Source: an uncultured Planctomycetia bacterium
GTDB lineage: Bacteria; Planctomycetota; UBA1135; GCA-002686595
NCBI GenBank assembly: GCA_938003765.1
Contig: CALKYE010000166.1
Span: forward strand, 137,354-201,353
Direction of reading: 5' to 3'
DNA length: 64,000 nt
Part shown: positions 8,223 to 15,966 of the stretch, one piece after another
Position numbering within the stretch: position 1 is the stretch's first letter
Layout: the number at the start of each line of letters is the position of its first letter
Made by a program: the position numbers and the translations under genes
The notes under the pieces: generated by a model
Database searches by the model: none
What the model saw: the letters and a program-made list of their open reading frames with translations, nothing else
Told to the model about the DNA's origin: nothing

Positions 8223-9475
8223 TCGGTGAGGTGCGTCGGGCCGCGTGCATCGCGATCGGGGACGAGCTCCTGCGCGGCGACTATCCCGATTCGAACTCGG
8301 GCCACATCTCGCAGCGACTGGCCGAGCTCGGTGTCCAAGTCGAGCGCTTCGTCGTCGTGGGCGACGATCCGGCGCTGCTCGAGCGCACGCTGTACGAGCT
8401 CGCGCGCGAGTACCAGATCGTGATAGCAACCGGCGGCCTGGGGCCGACGCTCGACGATGTGACGCGCGACGCGGCGGCCAAGGCCGCAGGTGTCGGACTG
8501 CAGCGCGACGCCGACACCGAACGCTGGCTCCGCGAGCTGTTCGAGCGCCGCGGCCGCAAGATGCCCGAGTCCAACCTGCGTCAGGCCGACTTCCCGATCG
8601 GCGCGCAGATCATGCCGAACACCTGCGGCACAGCGCGCGGGTTCCGACTGTGGATCGATGGCGGCATGCTCGCCGCTCTGCCCGGACCGCCGCGCGAGAT
8701 GCGCGAGATGCTCGAGCGCGAGCTGCTGCCCTGGCTGCGAGCGACCTGCGGTGTGGTCGCGGCGATCCGACAGCAGAGCTTCTACTTGATCGGTCTGGCC
8801 GAGAGCGCCTTCGCCGATCGCGCCGGCGAGTGGATGGAGCGCAGCGCTCAACCGCTGATGGGCGTCACGGCGCACACGGGGATCCTCAAGGTGACCCTGC
8901 GCGCGCAGGCCCACGGCGCCGAGCGCGCTCAGGCGTTGATCGACGAGCGCGCGGCGGCGTTCCGCGAGCGCTTCGCGGCGGAGATCTACTCCGAGGACGA
9001 AGCGCGCCCTGCTTTCGCCGTGGGCCGACAGTTCCTCGAGCGCGGTCGGACGTTGGCGCTGGCGGAGTCGTGCACGGGCGGCCTCGTGGCGGAGCTGCTC
9101 ACGGAGATGCCGGGAATCAGCGCCGTGCTGCGCGCGGGCTGGGTGAGCTACTCCAACGACGCCAAGGTCGAGCTGCTGGGCGTGCCGCCCGAGTTGCTCG
9201 CGCGCCACGGCGCCGTCTCGAGTGAAGTCGCAGCCGCCATGGCGCGCGGCGCGCGCGAGAGAGCTCGCACGGACGTCGCGCTCGCCGTGACCGGAATCGC
9301 AGGCCCCGACGGAGGCAGCGCTGAGAAGCCGGTTGGACTCGTGTGGTTCGGGCTCGACGCGGGCGGTCGAGTCGAGACGTTCGAGATGCGCTACCCGCCG
9401 GTGGACCGCACCTCGATCCGGCGCTTCGCTGCGCACACCGCGCTCGACCTGTTGCGTCGCTGCTCGGGACTCTAG
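8219..9475 (+). CDS. cinA: CinA family protein (competence/damage-inducible; NMN deamidase type)
   Basis: A 418-residue two-domain protein. The N-terminal MoaB/Mog-like domain (about 6-170) has A-I-G-D-E-L-L-R-G-D and the signature A-T-G-G-L-G-P-T-L-D-D-V-T. The C-terminal domain (about 260-415) has A-E-S-C-T-G-G-L-V-A and V-T-G-I-A-G-P-D-G-G-S, the nicotinamide-mononucleotide amidohydrolase fold. In studied members the two domains act in pyridine-nucleotide salvage (ADP-ribose pyrophosphatase and NMN deamidase). The start is uncertain: TTG at 8219 overlaps the tatC stop by 3 bases and has a GGGGGAG upstream, while a GTG at 8231 would give the family's usual short N-terminus. Confidence 0.93.
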   Translation: MIGEVRRAACIAIGDELLRGDYPDSNSGHISQRLAELGVQVERFVVVGDDPALLERTLYELAREYQIVIATGGLGPTLDDVTRDAAAKAAGVGLQRDADTERWLRELFERRGRKMPESNLRQADFPIGAQIMPNTCGTARGFRLWIDGGMLAALPGPPREMREMLERELLPWLRATCGVVAAIRQQSFYLIGLAESAFADRAGEWMERSAQPLMGVTAHTGILKVTLRAQAHGAERAQALIDERAAAFRERFAAEIYSEDEARPAFAVGRQFLERGRTLALAESCTGGLVAELLTEMPGISAVLRAGWVSYSNDAKVELLGVPPELLARHGAVSSEVAAAMARGARERARTDVALAVTGIAGPDGGSAEKPVGLVWFGLDAGGRVETFEMRYPPVDRTSIRRFAAHTALDLLRRCSGL

Positions 9476-9551
9476 CGAGGCAGGGCGCGACAGCGCGCGC
9501 TCGAGCCGCTGCGCGCAGCGTTGGGCCTCGGCAAGGGTCGCTGCTTCAGCG

Positions 9552-9580
9552 TTGACGCGGGGCTGCGTCGCTGGTTCAAT
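9552..9580 (+). promoter_or_regulatory. Promoter for the tRNA-Gln genes
   Basis: TTGACG (-35, 9552-9557), a 17-base spacer and TTCAAT (-10, 9575-9580). The predicted start is around 9587, a few bases before the tRNA at 9594. It is one of the best sigma-70-type matches in the window. Confidence 0.65.
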
Positions 9581-9593
9581 CTCCGCCCCTCAC

Positions 9594-9664
9594 TACCCCG
9601 TGGTGTAACGGTAACACAAAAGGTTTTGGTCCTTTCGTTCCTGGTTCGAATCCAGGCGGGGTAA
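9594..9664 (+). tRNA. tRNA-Gln (anticodon TTG)
   Basis: The acceptor stem TACCCCG / CGGGGTA pairs fully. The D arm carries AACGGTAA, the anticodon stem AAAGG/CCTTT encloses the loop TTTTGGT with anticodon TTG (reads CAA), and the T arm contains GGTTCGAATCC. The discriminator is A and CCA is not encoded. A second Gln isoacceptor follows about 107 bases downstream. Confidence 0.95.
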
Positions 9665-9771
9665 CCCCCAAACGCGCACGGCTGCGGTTGCGCGCTCGAG
9701 GGGAGCGGCGGCGAGAGTGCAGTCGAAGTTGGGCGCCGTGATCGGCGTCGAGCCGCCTTCGACGAACGCGC

Positions 9772-9842
9772 TACCCCATGGTGTAACGGTAACACTAGAG
9801 ATTCTGGTTCTCTCATTCCTGGTTCGAATCCAGGTGGGGTAA
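9772..9842 (+). tRNA. tRNA-Gln (anticodon CTG)
   Basis: The acceptor stem TACCCCA / TGGGGTA pairs fully. The anticodon stem AGAGA/TCTCT holds the loop TTCTGGT with anticodon CTG (reads CAG). The T arm has GGTTCGAATCC and the discriminator is A, with no encoded CCA. Apart from the anticodon arm it is nearly identical to the upstream tRNA-Gln, suggesting a duplication. No separate promoter is obvious, so the two are probably cotranscribed. Confidence 0.95.
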
Positions 9843-9864
9843 CCACCTCCGCTCGCGAGGTGGT
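9842..9864 (+). terminator. Hairpin after the tRNA-Gln pair
   Basis: ACCACCTC (9842-9849) pairs with GAGGTGGT (9857-9864) around a 7-base loop, directly at the tRNA 3' end. No T-run follows, so it may act as a processing or weak termination signal. Confidence 0.5.
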
Positions 9865-9922
9865 GCGCGCGCAAGCGCGATCGAAGTCAACGCGCGCGTC
9901 GAGCTCGAAACGTGCGTCGCGA

Positions 9923-11473
9923 TCAGTAGCCGAGCGCGCGGAGGATGCGCGCCGCATCGGGTTCGCGTTGCTCGAGTCCTTCGCGCTGGCGGCGCAGCAA
10001 CTCACCGAGTCCCGCGAGGCTCGCGTCGGCCTCGACGAAGCGCGCGAGCGCCCGGCGCAGCGTGGCGAGCGGCGCGTCCGCCGGCGGCGCCTCGATGCGG
10101 TTGTGCGTCTCGGACGGATCGTTCGCGAGCTCGTACAGCTCCTCGCTGAGCAGCGCGATGGATCCTGCGCCGCCGCCCGCAGCGCGTCGTGCGGCGTAGC
10201 GTTGGATCAGCTTCCAATCGCCGATGCGCACGGCCTTGATCTGCACGGCGCCCGCGAGGTCGGCGCCTTCGACCTTCTCGCTGAACACCGGCCGCACCAG
10301 CCCTGCGGTGCGCGCGTCCGGGTCGATCAGCCACGCTCCCGGGCTCGAGTGAAGTTCGTGCGCGGGTGAGATCGGCGCGAGCTCGAGCCAGCGCAGCAGC
10401 GACGGCGTGAGGTCGACCAGCGAGACGTCGACGTCGCGCGCCTGGGGCGCGCAACCGCCCGGCGGTCGCACGATCAGCGGCACGCGGCAAGTCGCCTCGT
10501 AGGCGTACACGCCGTGCTCGAACCAGTAGCGGTGCTCGCCCAGGCTCTCGCCGTGGTCGCTGGTGACGATCACGAGCGTGGAGTCGAGCTCGCCGCTCGC
10601 GCGCAGCACCTCGAGCAAGCGGCCCAGCTCCGCGTCGACGTAGCGCACCTCGGCGTCGTAGCGATCGCGCACGAGGTTCGCGTCGATGCGCCCGTCTGCC
10701 AATCGCGTGTCGGCAGGCGCGTTGTACTCGGCCACTCGGTGGCGGTGCAGCGGATGCGGCGTCGCGTCCTCGAGCGCGAGCGGGTCGGGGCGTTCGCTTG
10801 CGAAGCGTCGGTGTTCCGCGGGCGCCTCGTACGCGCCGTGCGGATCCATGTAGTGGAGCCAGAGCATCCACGGCTCACCGTCGCGGACCAACGCGCCGCG
10901 CGCGGGCCCGGCGCCGTCGCGTGGTGCTTCGTCGTGCCCCAGCGCGGCGAGCGCGGCATCGGTCATGCTCGTCGCCTTGCGCTCGGGCGCTCCGTCGGGC
11001 GGAACGGCGTTGACGTCGGGCAAGCTCTCGCACCACAGCTCGAACCCGCGCGCGAGTCCGGAGCGCGCGTCGGTGAGCACCCAGTTGCCCACGATCGCGC
11101 CCGTCGCGTAGCCCGCGCGCGAGAGCGCTTCGGCCAGCGTCGGAACCTTCGCCGCGAGCGGCTGCGCGAGGTCGCGGACGCCGTGCTCGTGCGGGTACAG
11201 CCCGCTCATCACGCTCGCGATCGACGGCGTGGTCTTCGCGCGCGGCGCCTGTGCGTGCGTGTAGCGCAACCCTTCGTTCGCAAGTCGATCGAGGTTGGGC
11301 GTCGTCGCGCGCGCGTAGCCGTAGCACGAGAGCCGATCGGCGCGCAGCGTGTCGATCGTCACCAGCAACACGTTCGGTCGGCGCGGCGCCTCGCGCGAGC
11401 AACTCAGCGTCGCAGAGAGAGCGAGGATCAGTGCGGCGCCAACGGCGCGCAGGGCTCGGGGCGGGAAGCGCAC
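9923..11473 (-). CDS. Sulfatase-fold lipoprotein lacking the formylglycine cysteine
   Basis: A 516-residue alkaline-phosphatase-superfamily protein. It starts at a GTG and has a lipoprotein-type signal peptide with Cys25 (LSATLSCS). The metal-binding start reads PNVLLVTIDTLRADRLSCYG, and the later metal motif is VIVTSDHGESLGEH. At the nucleophile position, where sulfatases have C/S-x-P/A-S-R, this protein has T81-T-P-S-I. It therefore cannot be activated by FGE in the usual way. A Thr nucleophile is typical of phosphoethanolamine/phosphoglycerol transferases and phosphoesterases of the same fold, so it may act on a phosphoester. It has no extra membrane helices. Compare the true sulfatase at 60844-62280. 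Confidence 0.85.
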   Translation of the reverse strand: MRFPPRALRAVGAALILALSATLSCSREAPRRPNVLLVTIDTLRADRLSCYGYARATTPNLDRLANEGLRYTHAQAPRAKTTPSIASVMSGLYPHEHGVRDLAQPLAAKVPTLAEALSRAGYATGAIVGNWVLTDARSGLARGFELWCESLPDVNAVPPDGAPERKATSMTDAALAALGHDEAPRDGAGPARGALVRDGEPWMLWLHYMDPHGAYEAPAEHRRFASERPDPLALEDATPHPLHRHRVAEYNAPADTRLADGRIDANLVRDRYDAEVRYVDAELGRLLEVLRASGELDSTLVIVTSDHGESLGEHRYWFEHGVYAYEATCRVPLIVRPPGGCAPQARDVDVSLVDLTPSLLRWLELAPISPAHELHSSPGAWLIDPDARTAGLVRPVFSEKVEGADLAGAVQIKAVRIGDWKLIQRYAARRAAGGGAGSIALLSEELYELANDPSETHNRIEAPPADAPLATLRRALARFVEADASLAGLGELLRRQREGLEQREPDAARILRALGY

Positions 11474-11498
11474 GCCGCGAGTATGGGCGTCGGGCCGC

Positions 11499-12227
11499 TC
11501 AGCGTCGACGCGTGAAGGCCGGGTCCTCGAAGCGCCGTGTAAGTTCCTTGGCGAGCGAACGCTCCGCCGCGTCCGGCGCGCCCGGTCGGAAGTGCGCGCC
11601 CAACTCCTGCGCCCACTGCTTCAGCCAGACGTCGGCGAACTGGTGCGGCGTGACACCCTTGCGCACGTCCGCGACGCTGGCGATCGCGCCTTCGAACGGC
11701 GTCGTGTCGAGCTTGATCGAGCCGTGGTGCAGCACGCGGCCGCCCTTGCGACGCTGAGCCGAGCCGACGCCCTTGCGCTGATTCCAGACCAGATCGAGGG
11801 CGCTCGAGTCGTGGAAGCACATGCCCGTGCCCTCGCAGTCGCTCGCGAGCGGAGCCTCGCCGCGCGGCTGCGCTTCGACCCCGAACTCGGCGAGCGCGCG
11901 AGCCAGCGCTGCGTGCACGCGCGCGTAGGACTGTCCGATCGATCCGGCGTAGAGCGGGTGGTCGAGATCGACGCAGATCGAGAAGGTCAGCTCGCGCTGG
12001 TGGTGGATCGCGCCGCCGCCGGTGATGCGCCGCACGACGGACGTGGCGCGCTGCGCAGCCGGCACTTCATCGAAGCGCTGGAAGTAGCCCAGCGACAGCG
12101 CGGCCGGTCGCCACGTGTACAGCCGCAGCGTCGGCGGCGCGCCGGGCGACTCGAGCAGGGCCTGATCGAGCCCCATGTTCCACGCCGGCGGCGCGTCCCA
12201 GGTCGTGATCAGCCGCCAGTCCTTCAC
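11499..12227 (-). CDS. Lipoate/octanoate transferase, LipM-like
   Basis: A 242-residue member of the BPL/LplA/LipB fold. It has the R-R-I-T-G-G-G-A-I-H-H signature (66-76) and R-K-G-V-G-S-A-Q (151-158) with Lys152. Cys137 lies in the context M-C-F-x-D-S-S, where LipM octanoyltransferases carry their catalytic Cys. The reaction would be transfer of octanoyl from acyl-carrier protein to the lipoyl-domain lysine, with LipA (not in the window) inserting sulfur later. LplA ligase activity is the alternative. It lies 100 bp downstream of gcvH on the same strand, so GcvH is the obvious acceptor. Confidence 0.85.
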   Translation of the reverse strand: MKDWRLITTWDAPPAWNMGLDQALLESPGAPPTLRLYTWRPAALSLGYFQRFDEVPAAQRATSVVRRITGGGAIHHQRELTFSICVDLDHPLYAGSIGQSYARVHAALARALAEFGVEAQPRGEAPLASDCEGTGMCFHDSSALDLVWNQRKGVGSAQRRKGGRVLHHGSIKLDTTPFEGAIASVADVRKGVTPHQFADVWLKQWAQELGAHFRPGAPDAAERSLAKELTRRFEDPAFTRRR

Positions 12228-12327
12228 CGGACCGTCGCCCCGCTCGTGCGCGCGCAGCTCTCCATCGTGAACGCCGTGGGTCCGGTGCGCTCCGCGCCGC
12301 CCCGCGGCGGCGCGGACAGCGCCGCGC

Positions 12328-12726
12328 TCAGTGGCCGCCGGAGGCGACGAACTTCTCGTACTCCTCCGCCGACATCAGGCCGTCGAGGCTCTTGCGCTCG
12401 GGGCGCAGGCGGATCATCCAGCCCGCGTTCCAAGGATCCTTCGCGAGCACCTCGAGGTGCTCCTCGATGTTGACGTTGCTCTCGATCACTTCGCCCGCGA
12501 CCGGCGCGTTGAGATCGCTCACGGCCTTGACCGACTCGATCTCGCCGAAGGTCTCGCCCGCATTGAGCGTGCGGCCCGGCTCGGGCAGGTCGCAGTACAC
12601 CAGGTCGTCTTCGTTGCCGTTCGAGAGCTCGCGCACGGCGAAGTCGGTGATTCCGATCAGCATGGTCTCGCCGTCGGGCTTGACCCATTCGTGTGTCTGC
12701 GTGTAGCGGCGGTCGTTGGGGCGCAT
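12328..12726 (-). CDS. gcvH: Glycine cleavage system H protein
   Basis: A 132-residue lipoyl carrier that shuttles the aminomethyl group between the P, T and L proteins of the glycine cleavage complex. The lipoylated lysine is Lys67 in GEIESVKAVSDLNAP. The flanking fold motifs Y-T-x-x-H-E-W and I-G-I-T-D-F-A-V-x-E-L are intact, as is the C-terminal P-W-N-A-G-W-M-I-R-L. The ATG at 12724-12726 gives the usual family length. It lies 71 bp downstream of gcvT and upstream of the LipM-like gene, making a T-H-lipoylation cluster. P-protein genes are not in the window. Confidence 0.96.
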   Translation of the reverse strand: MRPNDRRYTQTHEWVKPDGETMLIGITDFAVRELSNGNEDDLVYCDLPEPGRTLNAGETFGEIESVKAVSDLNAPVAGEVIESNVNIEEHLEVLAKDPWNAGWMIRLRPERKSLDGLMSAEEYEKFVASGGH

Positions 12727-12797
12727 GGGGAGAGAAGCGGTAGGGGAGAGAAGTGGAGGGAGCTCCGGCGCGAGCGCGAGGCGCCCGCGGCGGCGAA

Positions 12798-13895
12798 TCA
12801 CTTGCGGGTGCGGGAGAAGAACGGGAGTTCGCGGACAACGCAGGGCTGGCGCTTGCCTTTGAAGTCGATCTCGAGCGCCGTGCCCGCGCGCTCGTTCCCC
12901 AGCGCCACGTAGGCGCTGGCGATGTTCGTCGAAAGCGTCGGCGACGGCGCGCCGGAGCACACGTAGCCCACCTCGCGCTCGCCGGCGAAGAGCTTGTGGC
13001 CCTGGCGCGGGACGCGCGGACCGTCGCTCGTGATGCCGACCAGTCGTTGGCGCGGCGCAGCCTTCACCGCGCTCAGCGCTGCACGCCCGATCCAGTCGCC
13101 CTTCTCTTCCTTGAACGACACGCCGAAGTCGAGCCCGGCCTCGATGGGGTTGTGCGTGGCGTCGATCTCGTGGCCGTACAGCGGCATGCCCGCCTCGAGG
13201 CGCAGGATGTCGCGCGCACCCAGGCCGATCGGGCGCACGCCCGCGTCGCGTCCAGCTTCCAGCACGGCGTTCCACACGCGCTCGCAGTGCGCGTTGTCGA
13301 CGTAGATCTCGAAGCCGTCCTCGCCGGTGTAGCCCGTGCGGCTCAGGCGCGTGTTCGCCAGCCCGCAGACCGTGCCGAAGCCGAACTTGTAGTAGCCGAT
13401 GGTGGACAGGTCGAGATCGCTGACCAGCGTCTGCAGCACGGCGTGCGCGCGCTGGCCCTGGAGCGCCAGCATGCCCGTGCGCTCCGTCTGGTCGTCGATC
13501 TGCACGTCGAAGCCGCGCGCCTGCTCGCGCAGCCAGGCCAGGTCTTCGACGGTGTTGCCGGCGTTCACCACCAGGTAGACCGAGTCGGGCTGGCGGTACA
13601 CCAGCAGGTCGTCGATCGGGTTGCCGTCCGCGCGGCAGAACAGCGAGTAGCGGATCGCGCCGACGGGGATCTTCGCCACGAAGTTCGTGCACACGCGGTC
13701 GAGCATCCGCACCGCGTCGGGGCCGCTGATCAACACGCGGCCCATGTGGCCCAGGTCGAACAGGCCCGCGGCGCTGCGGACGCACTGCACCTCTTCGAGG
13801 ATCGGCCCGTACTGCACCGGCATGCGCCAGCCGCCGAAGTCGATCAACTTCGCGCCGAGCGCGGCGTGCACGTCGTGGAGGGAGGTTTGCTTCAT
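12798..13895 (-). CDS. gcvT: Glycine cleavage system aminomethyltransferase (T protein)
   Basis: A 365-residue enzyme that transfers the one-carbon unit from lipoyl-bound aminomethyl to tetrahydrofolate, releasing ammonia. Conserved parts include L-I-D-F-G-G-W-x-M-P-V-Q-Y, F-D-L-G-H-M-G-R, the folate-site region S-R-T-G-Y-T-G-E-D-G-F-E-I-Y and D-x-L-R-L-E-A-G-M-P-L-Y-G-H-E. The C-terminal domain has V-C-S-G-x-x-S-P-T-L. I started at the ATG at 13893-13895, giving M-K-Q-T-S-L-H, typical of the family; 23 further upstream codons are in frame but not conserved. No glycine-riboswitch pattern is visible in the 223 bp upstream. Confidence 0.96.
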   Translation of the reverse strand: MKQTSLHDVHAALGAKLIDFGGWRMPVQYGPILEEVQCVRSAAGLFDLGHMGRVLISGPDAVRMLDRVCTNFVAKIPVGAIRYSLFCRADGNPIDDLLVYRQPDSVYLVVNAGNTVEDLAWLREQARGFDVQIDDQTERTGMLALQGQRAHAVLQTLVSDLDLSTIGYYKFGFGTVCGLANTRLSRTGYTGEDGFEIYVDNAHCERVWNAVLEAGRDAGVRPIGLGARDILRLEAGMPLYGHEIDATHNPIEAGLDFGVSFKEEKGDWIGRAALSAVKAAPRQRLVGITSDGPRVPRQGHKLFAGEREVGYVCSGAPSPTLSTNIASAYVALGNERAGTALEIDFKGKRQPCVVRELPFFSRTRK

Positions 13896-14118
13896 CGCGG
13901 AGGGCGCGCGGCGTTCGCGGGGGCTGGGGAGCGTGGGGCGCACCCGGAAAAAATGGCGCAGCACTCTACTTCAACCGCTGTGCGGGGGCCACGACGGGGA
14001 ACGGCGCTCGGCGCCGTGAGGAGCTGTGCGCCGCGGCCGACCTCCATCGCCGGCGCGGGGTAGCGTTCCTCAGACGCCAGCGCGCCACCGAGCGCCGCTG
14101 TCGTCGCCGCCGCCCTGC

Positions 14119-15711
14119 ATGCTCCAAACCTCGCTCCTGCGTGTCGCGTTCACCGGCCTGGTGGCCATCGCAGTGTCCCTCGAGCCGCGCGCGGCGACTC
14201 AGACGGCTCCGCCGTTCGGCGCCGGAGAGCGCTGGGGAGCGGAGGCCAGCGCTCAGGACGCATGGATCCCGCTCAGCTCGTGCTTCGCAGCCTCGGGTGA
14301 ACTCGTGTGGAGCGCCGCACAGGGCGCGCAGGCGCGGCTCGAGCTGTTCGACAGCGCGCCGCTCGACGCTGCCTCGGCGCGCCGCCTGCGCGTGGACCTT
14401 CCCGGTGCGCAGGGTGTCGTCGCCGTGGCCGCTGGACGCGACCCGAGCGCGCTCTTCGCGCTCACCCAGTACCCCGGACCGAACGCGGCCCAGCGCTGGA
14501 CTCAAATCGCGCGCTACGACGCGCTGGCTGCGAACCCGACGCAATACGTGTGGGCTCGCACGCTGCCGCTGGCCGCCAATGGCGCGGTTCGTGTGATCAG
14601 CGCTCGCTCGTCGGCGCAGGTCCTGGCGGCGGTCTACGACCAGGCCTCACAGGTGCTGCTGCTGGAATGGCTCGATGCTCAGGACGGGAGCCCCGCCAGC
14701 AGCGCGACGAGCGTCACCGGCGTGCTGCGGCCGCTGGTCGCGTCGCGCGAACTCGAGCGCGTCGCGTTCGTCGCCGGCGCCCAGGCGCACGTCGTCGCGC
14801 GCTCCGGCGGTCTCGAGCACGTCGAACTGCTCGCCGCTCCGACGAATGCGCTCGCCCTAGCCGGCAACGGCTCGCGACTCGCGGTCGGCGACGGCGCGCG
14901 CGTGCGCGTGCTCACGCGCAGCTCTTCCGGTTGGTCGACGTTGCGCGAGTTCGCGGGCGCGACGAACGAAGTGGCGACGCGCGTGGCGCTGTCCGACGAC
15001 GGCGCGACGCTCGCCATCGGCTGGTGGGACTCGTTCGACGTCGCGCGCGTGCGCTTCGAGCTCTGGCGCACCGACGAAGTCGCCCCGCGCTACTCGCGTC
15101 AGCTCGCCAGTCCCTCCGCGAGCCTGCAGAATTTTCCGGAGTCGGTGCTGCTGAGCCCTGACGGCCGGCGCGCTGCCTTCGGCGCGTGGGGCAGCGGAGA
15201 TGGCGCCCCGGAAGCGTTCCTCGTGGACGCGGCGAGCGGCGCCGAACTGCTCGCGCTCGATCTGGGGGGCAGCGTGCGCGCCGCAGCGCTCGACGAGAGC
15301 GGCACCCGGCTCGCGCTGGCCGTCAAGCACGGCCACGCCAACCTGCTCGGCGCGACCGGAGGCCAGCGGCTGTTCGACACCGGCGAGCGCGAGGTGCAAC
15401 TCGTTTCGGCGGCCGTGCGTGGCGCGAGCGTCCAAGTCGCGGCTCGCCGCAGTGGCGCGCGCCGCGCGTACCTGATCGGCGGACCGTTGGCGGCCCAGGC
15501 CACGCCGTTCGGCAGCGCGAGCGGCGGACTGTGGATCGAGCGCAAACTCGCGAAGGTCTGGTCGCGCGCGACGGATTCGAGCGGTCGAGCCGACTTCCAT
15601 GTGCCCGTGCCGACCAGCGGTTTTCCTGCGGACTACGTGCTGCAGGCGTACTTTCGCGGCGGCGGCGCGGCGGCCTTCTCGACCTCGCTGGCGCAACCGG
15701 TCGTGCGTTGA
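14119..15711 (+). CDS. Exported beta-propeller-like protein of unknown function
   Basis: A 530-residue protein starting at the ATG at 14119. The N-terminus (MLQTSLLRVAFTGLVAIAVS) is a signal peptide. The rest is a series of short beta-rich repeats containing motifs such as S-P-D-G-R-R-A-A-F-G-A-W, L-S-D-D-G-A-T-L-A-I-G-W-W and D-E-S-G-T-R-L-A-L-A-V. These are typical of WD40/TolB-like propeller blades. The C-terminus ends in a short beta domain with D-S-S-G-R-A-D-F-H-V-P-V-P. No catalytic motif is visible. It is upstream of the Ig-like lipoprotein with a 255-bp gap, so cotranscription is uncertain. Confidence 0.7.
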   Translation: MLQTSLLRVAFTGLVAIAVSLEPRAATQTAPPFGAGERWGAEASAQDAWIPLSSCFAASGELVWSAAQGAQARLELFDSAPLDAASARRLRVDLPGAQGVVAVAAGRDPSALFALTQYPGPNAAQRWTQIARYDALAANPTQYVWARTLPLAANGAVRVISARSSAQVLAAVYDQASQVLLLEWLDAQDGSPASSATSVTGVLRPLVASRELERVAFVAGAQAHVVARSGGLEHVELLAAPTNALALAGNGSRLAVGDGARVRVLTRSSSGWSTLREFAGATNEVATRVALSDDGATLAIGWWDSFDVARVRFELWRTDEVAPRYSRQLASPSASLQNFPESVLLSPDGRRAAFGAWGSGDGAPEAFLVDAASGAELLALDLGGSVRAAALDESGTRLALAVKHGHANLLGATGGQRLFDTGEREVQLVSAAVRGASVQVAARRSGARRAYLIGGPLAAQATPFGSASGGLWIERKLAKVWSRATDSSGRADFHVPVPTSGFPADYVLQAYFRGGGAAAFSTSLAQPVVR

Positions 15712-15966
15712 ACGAGCTGGCGCACGCGATGCGCTCACCGACCTGGTCCGCGCGACTGAAGGCGCTCGAAGCTCGGCGCGGCGCGCGCGGAGTCGATCGT
15801 GATCCGAGTGTGGCTAAAGACCGGCGTTCGCCAGTCCCGATAGGGCCCGCGACCCCACCCCGAGCGGTCGTGCGTTCGGCGCTTCCCCAATAGGCGTCGA
15901 GCGTTGCTCCTGGAGATGTTTCCAGGGCGGCCGCGATCGAGCGTGGGGCGCACAGGACCCCTCGCG
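15712..15966 (+). other. Intergenic region before the repeat lipoprotein
   Basis: 255 bp without a recognisable gene. I see neither a clear terminator for the upstream gene nor a consensus promoter. The short in-frame extension at 15904-15966 is not conserved-looking and was excluded from the next gene. Confidence 0.3.

Noticed and set aside
13896..14118. Glycine riboswitch upstream of gcvT
   Set aside because: I looked on the reverse strand for the usual glycine aptamer consensus and did not find it. Covariance search would be decisive.
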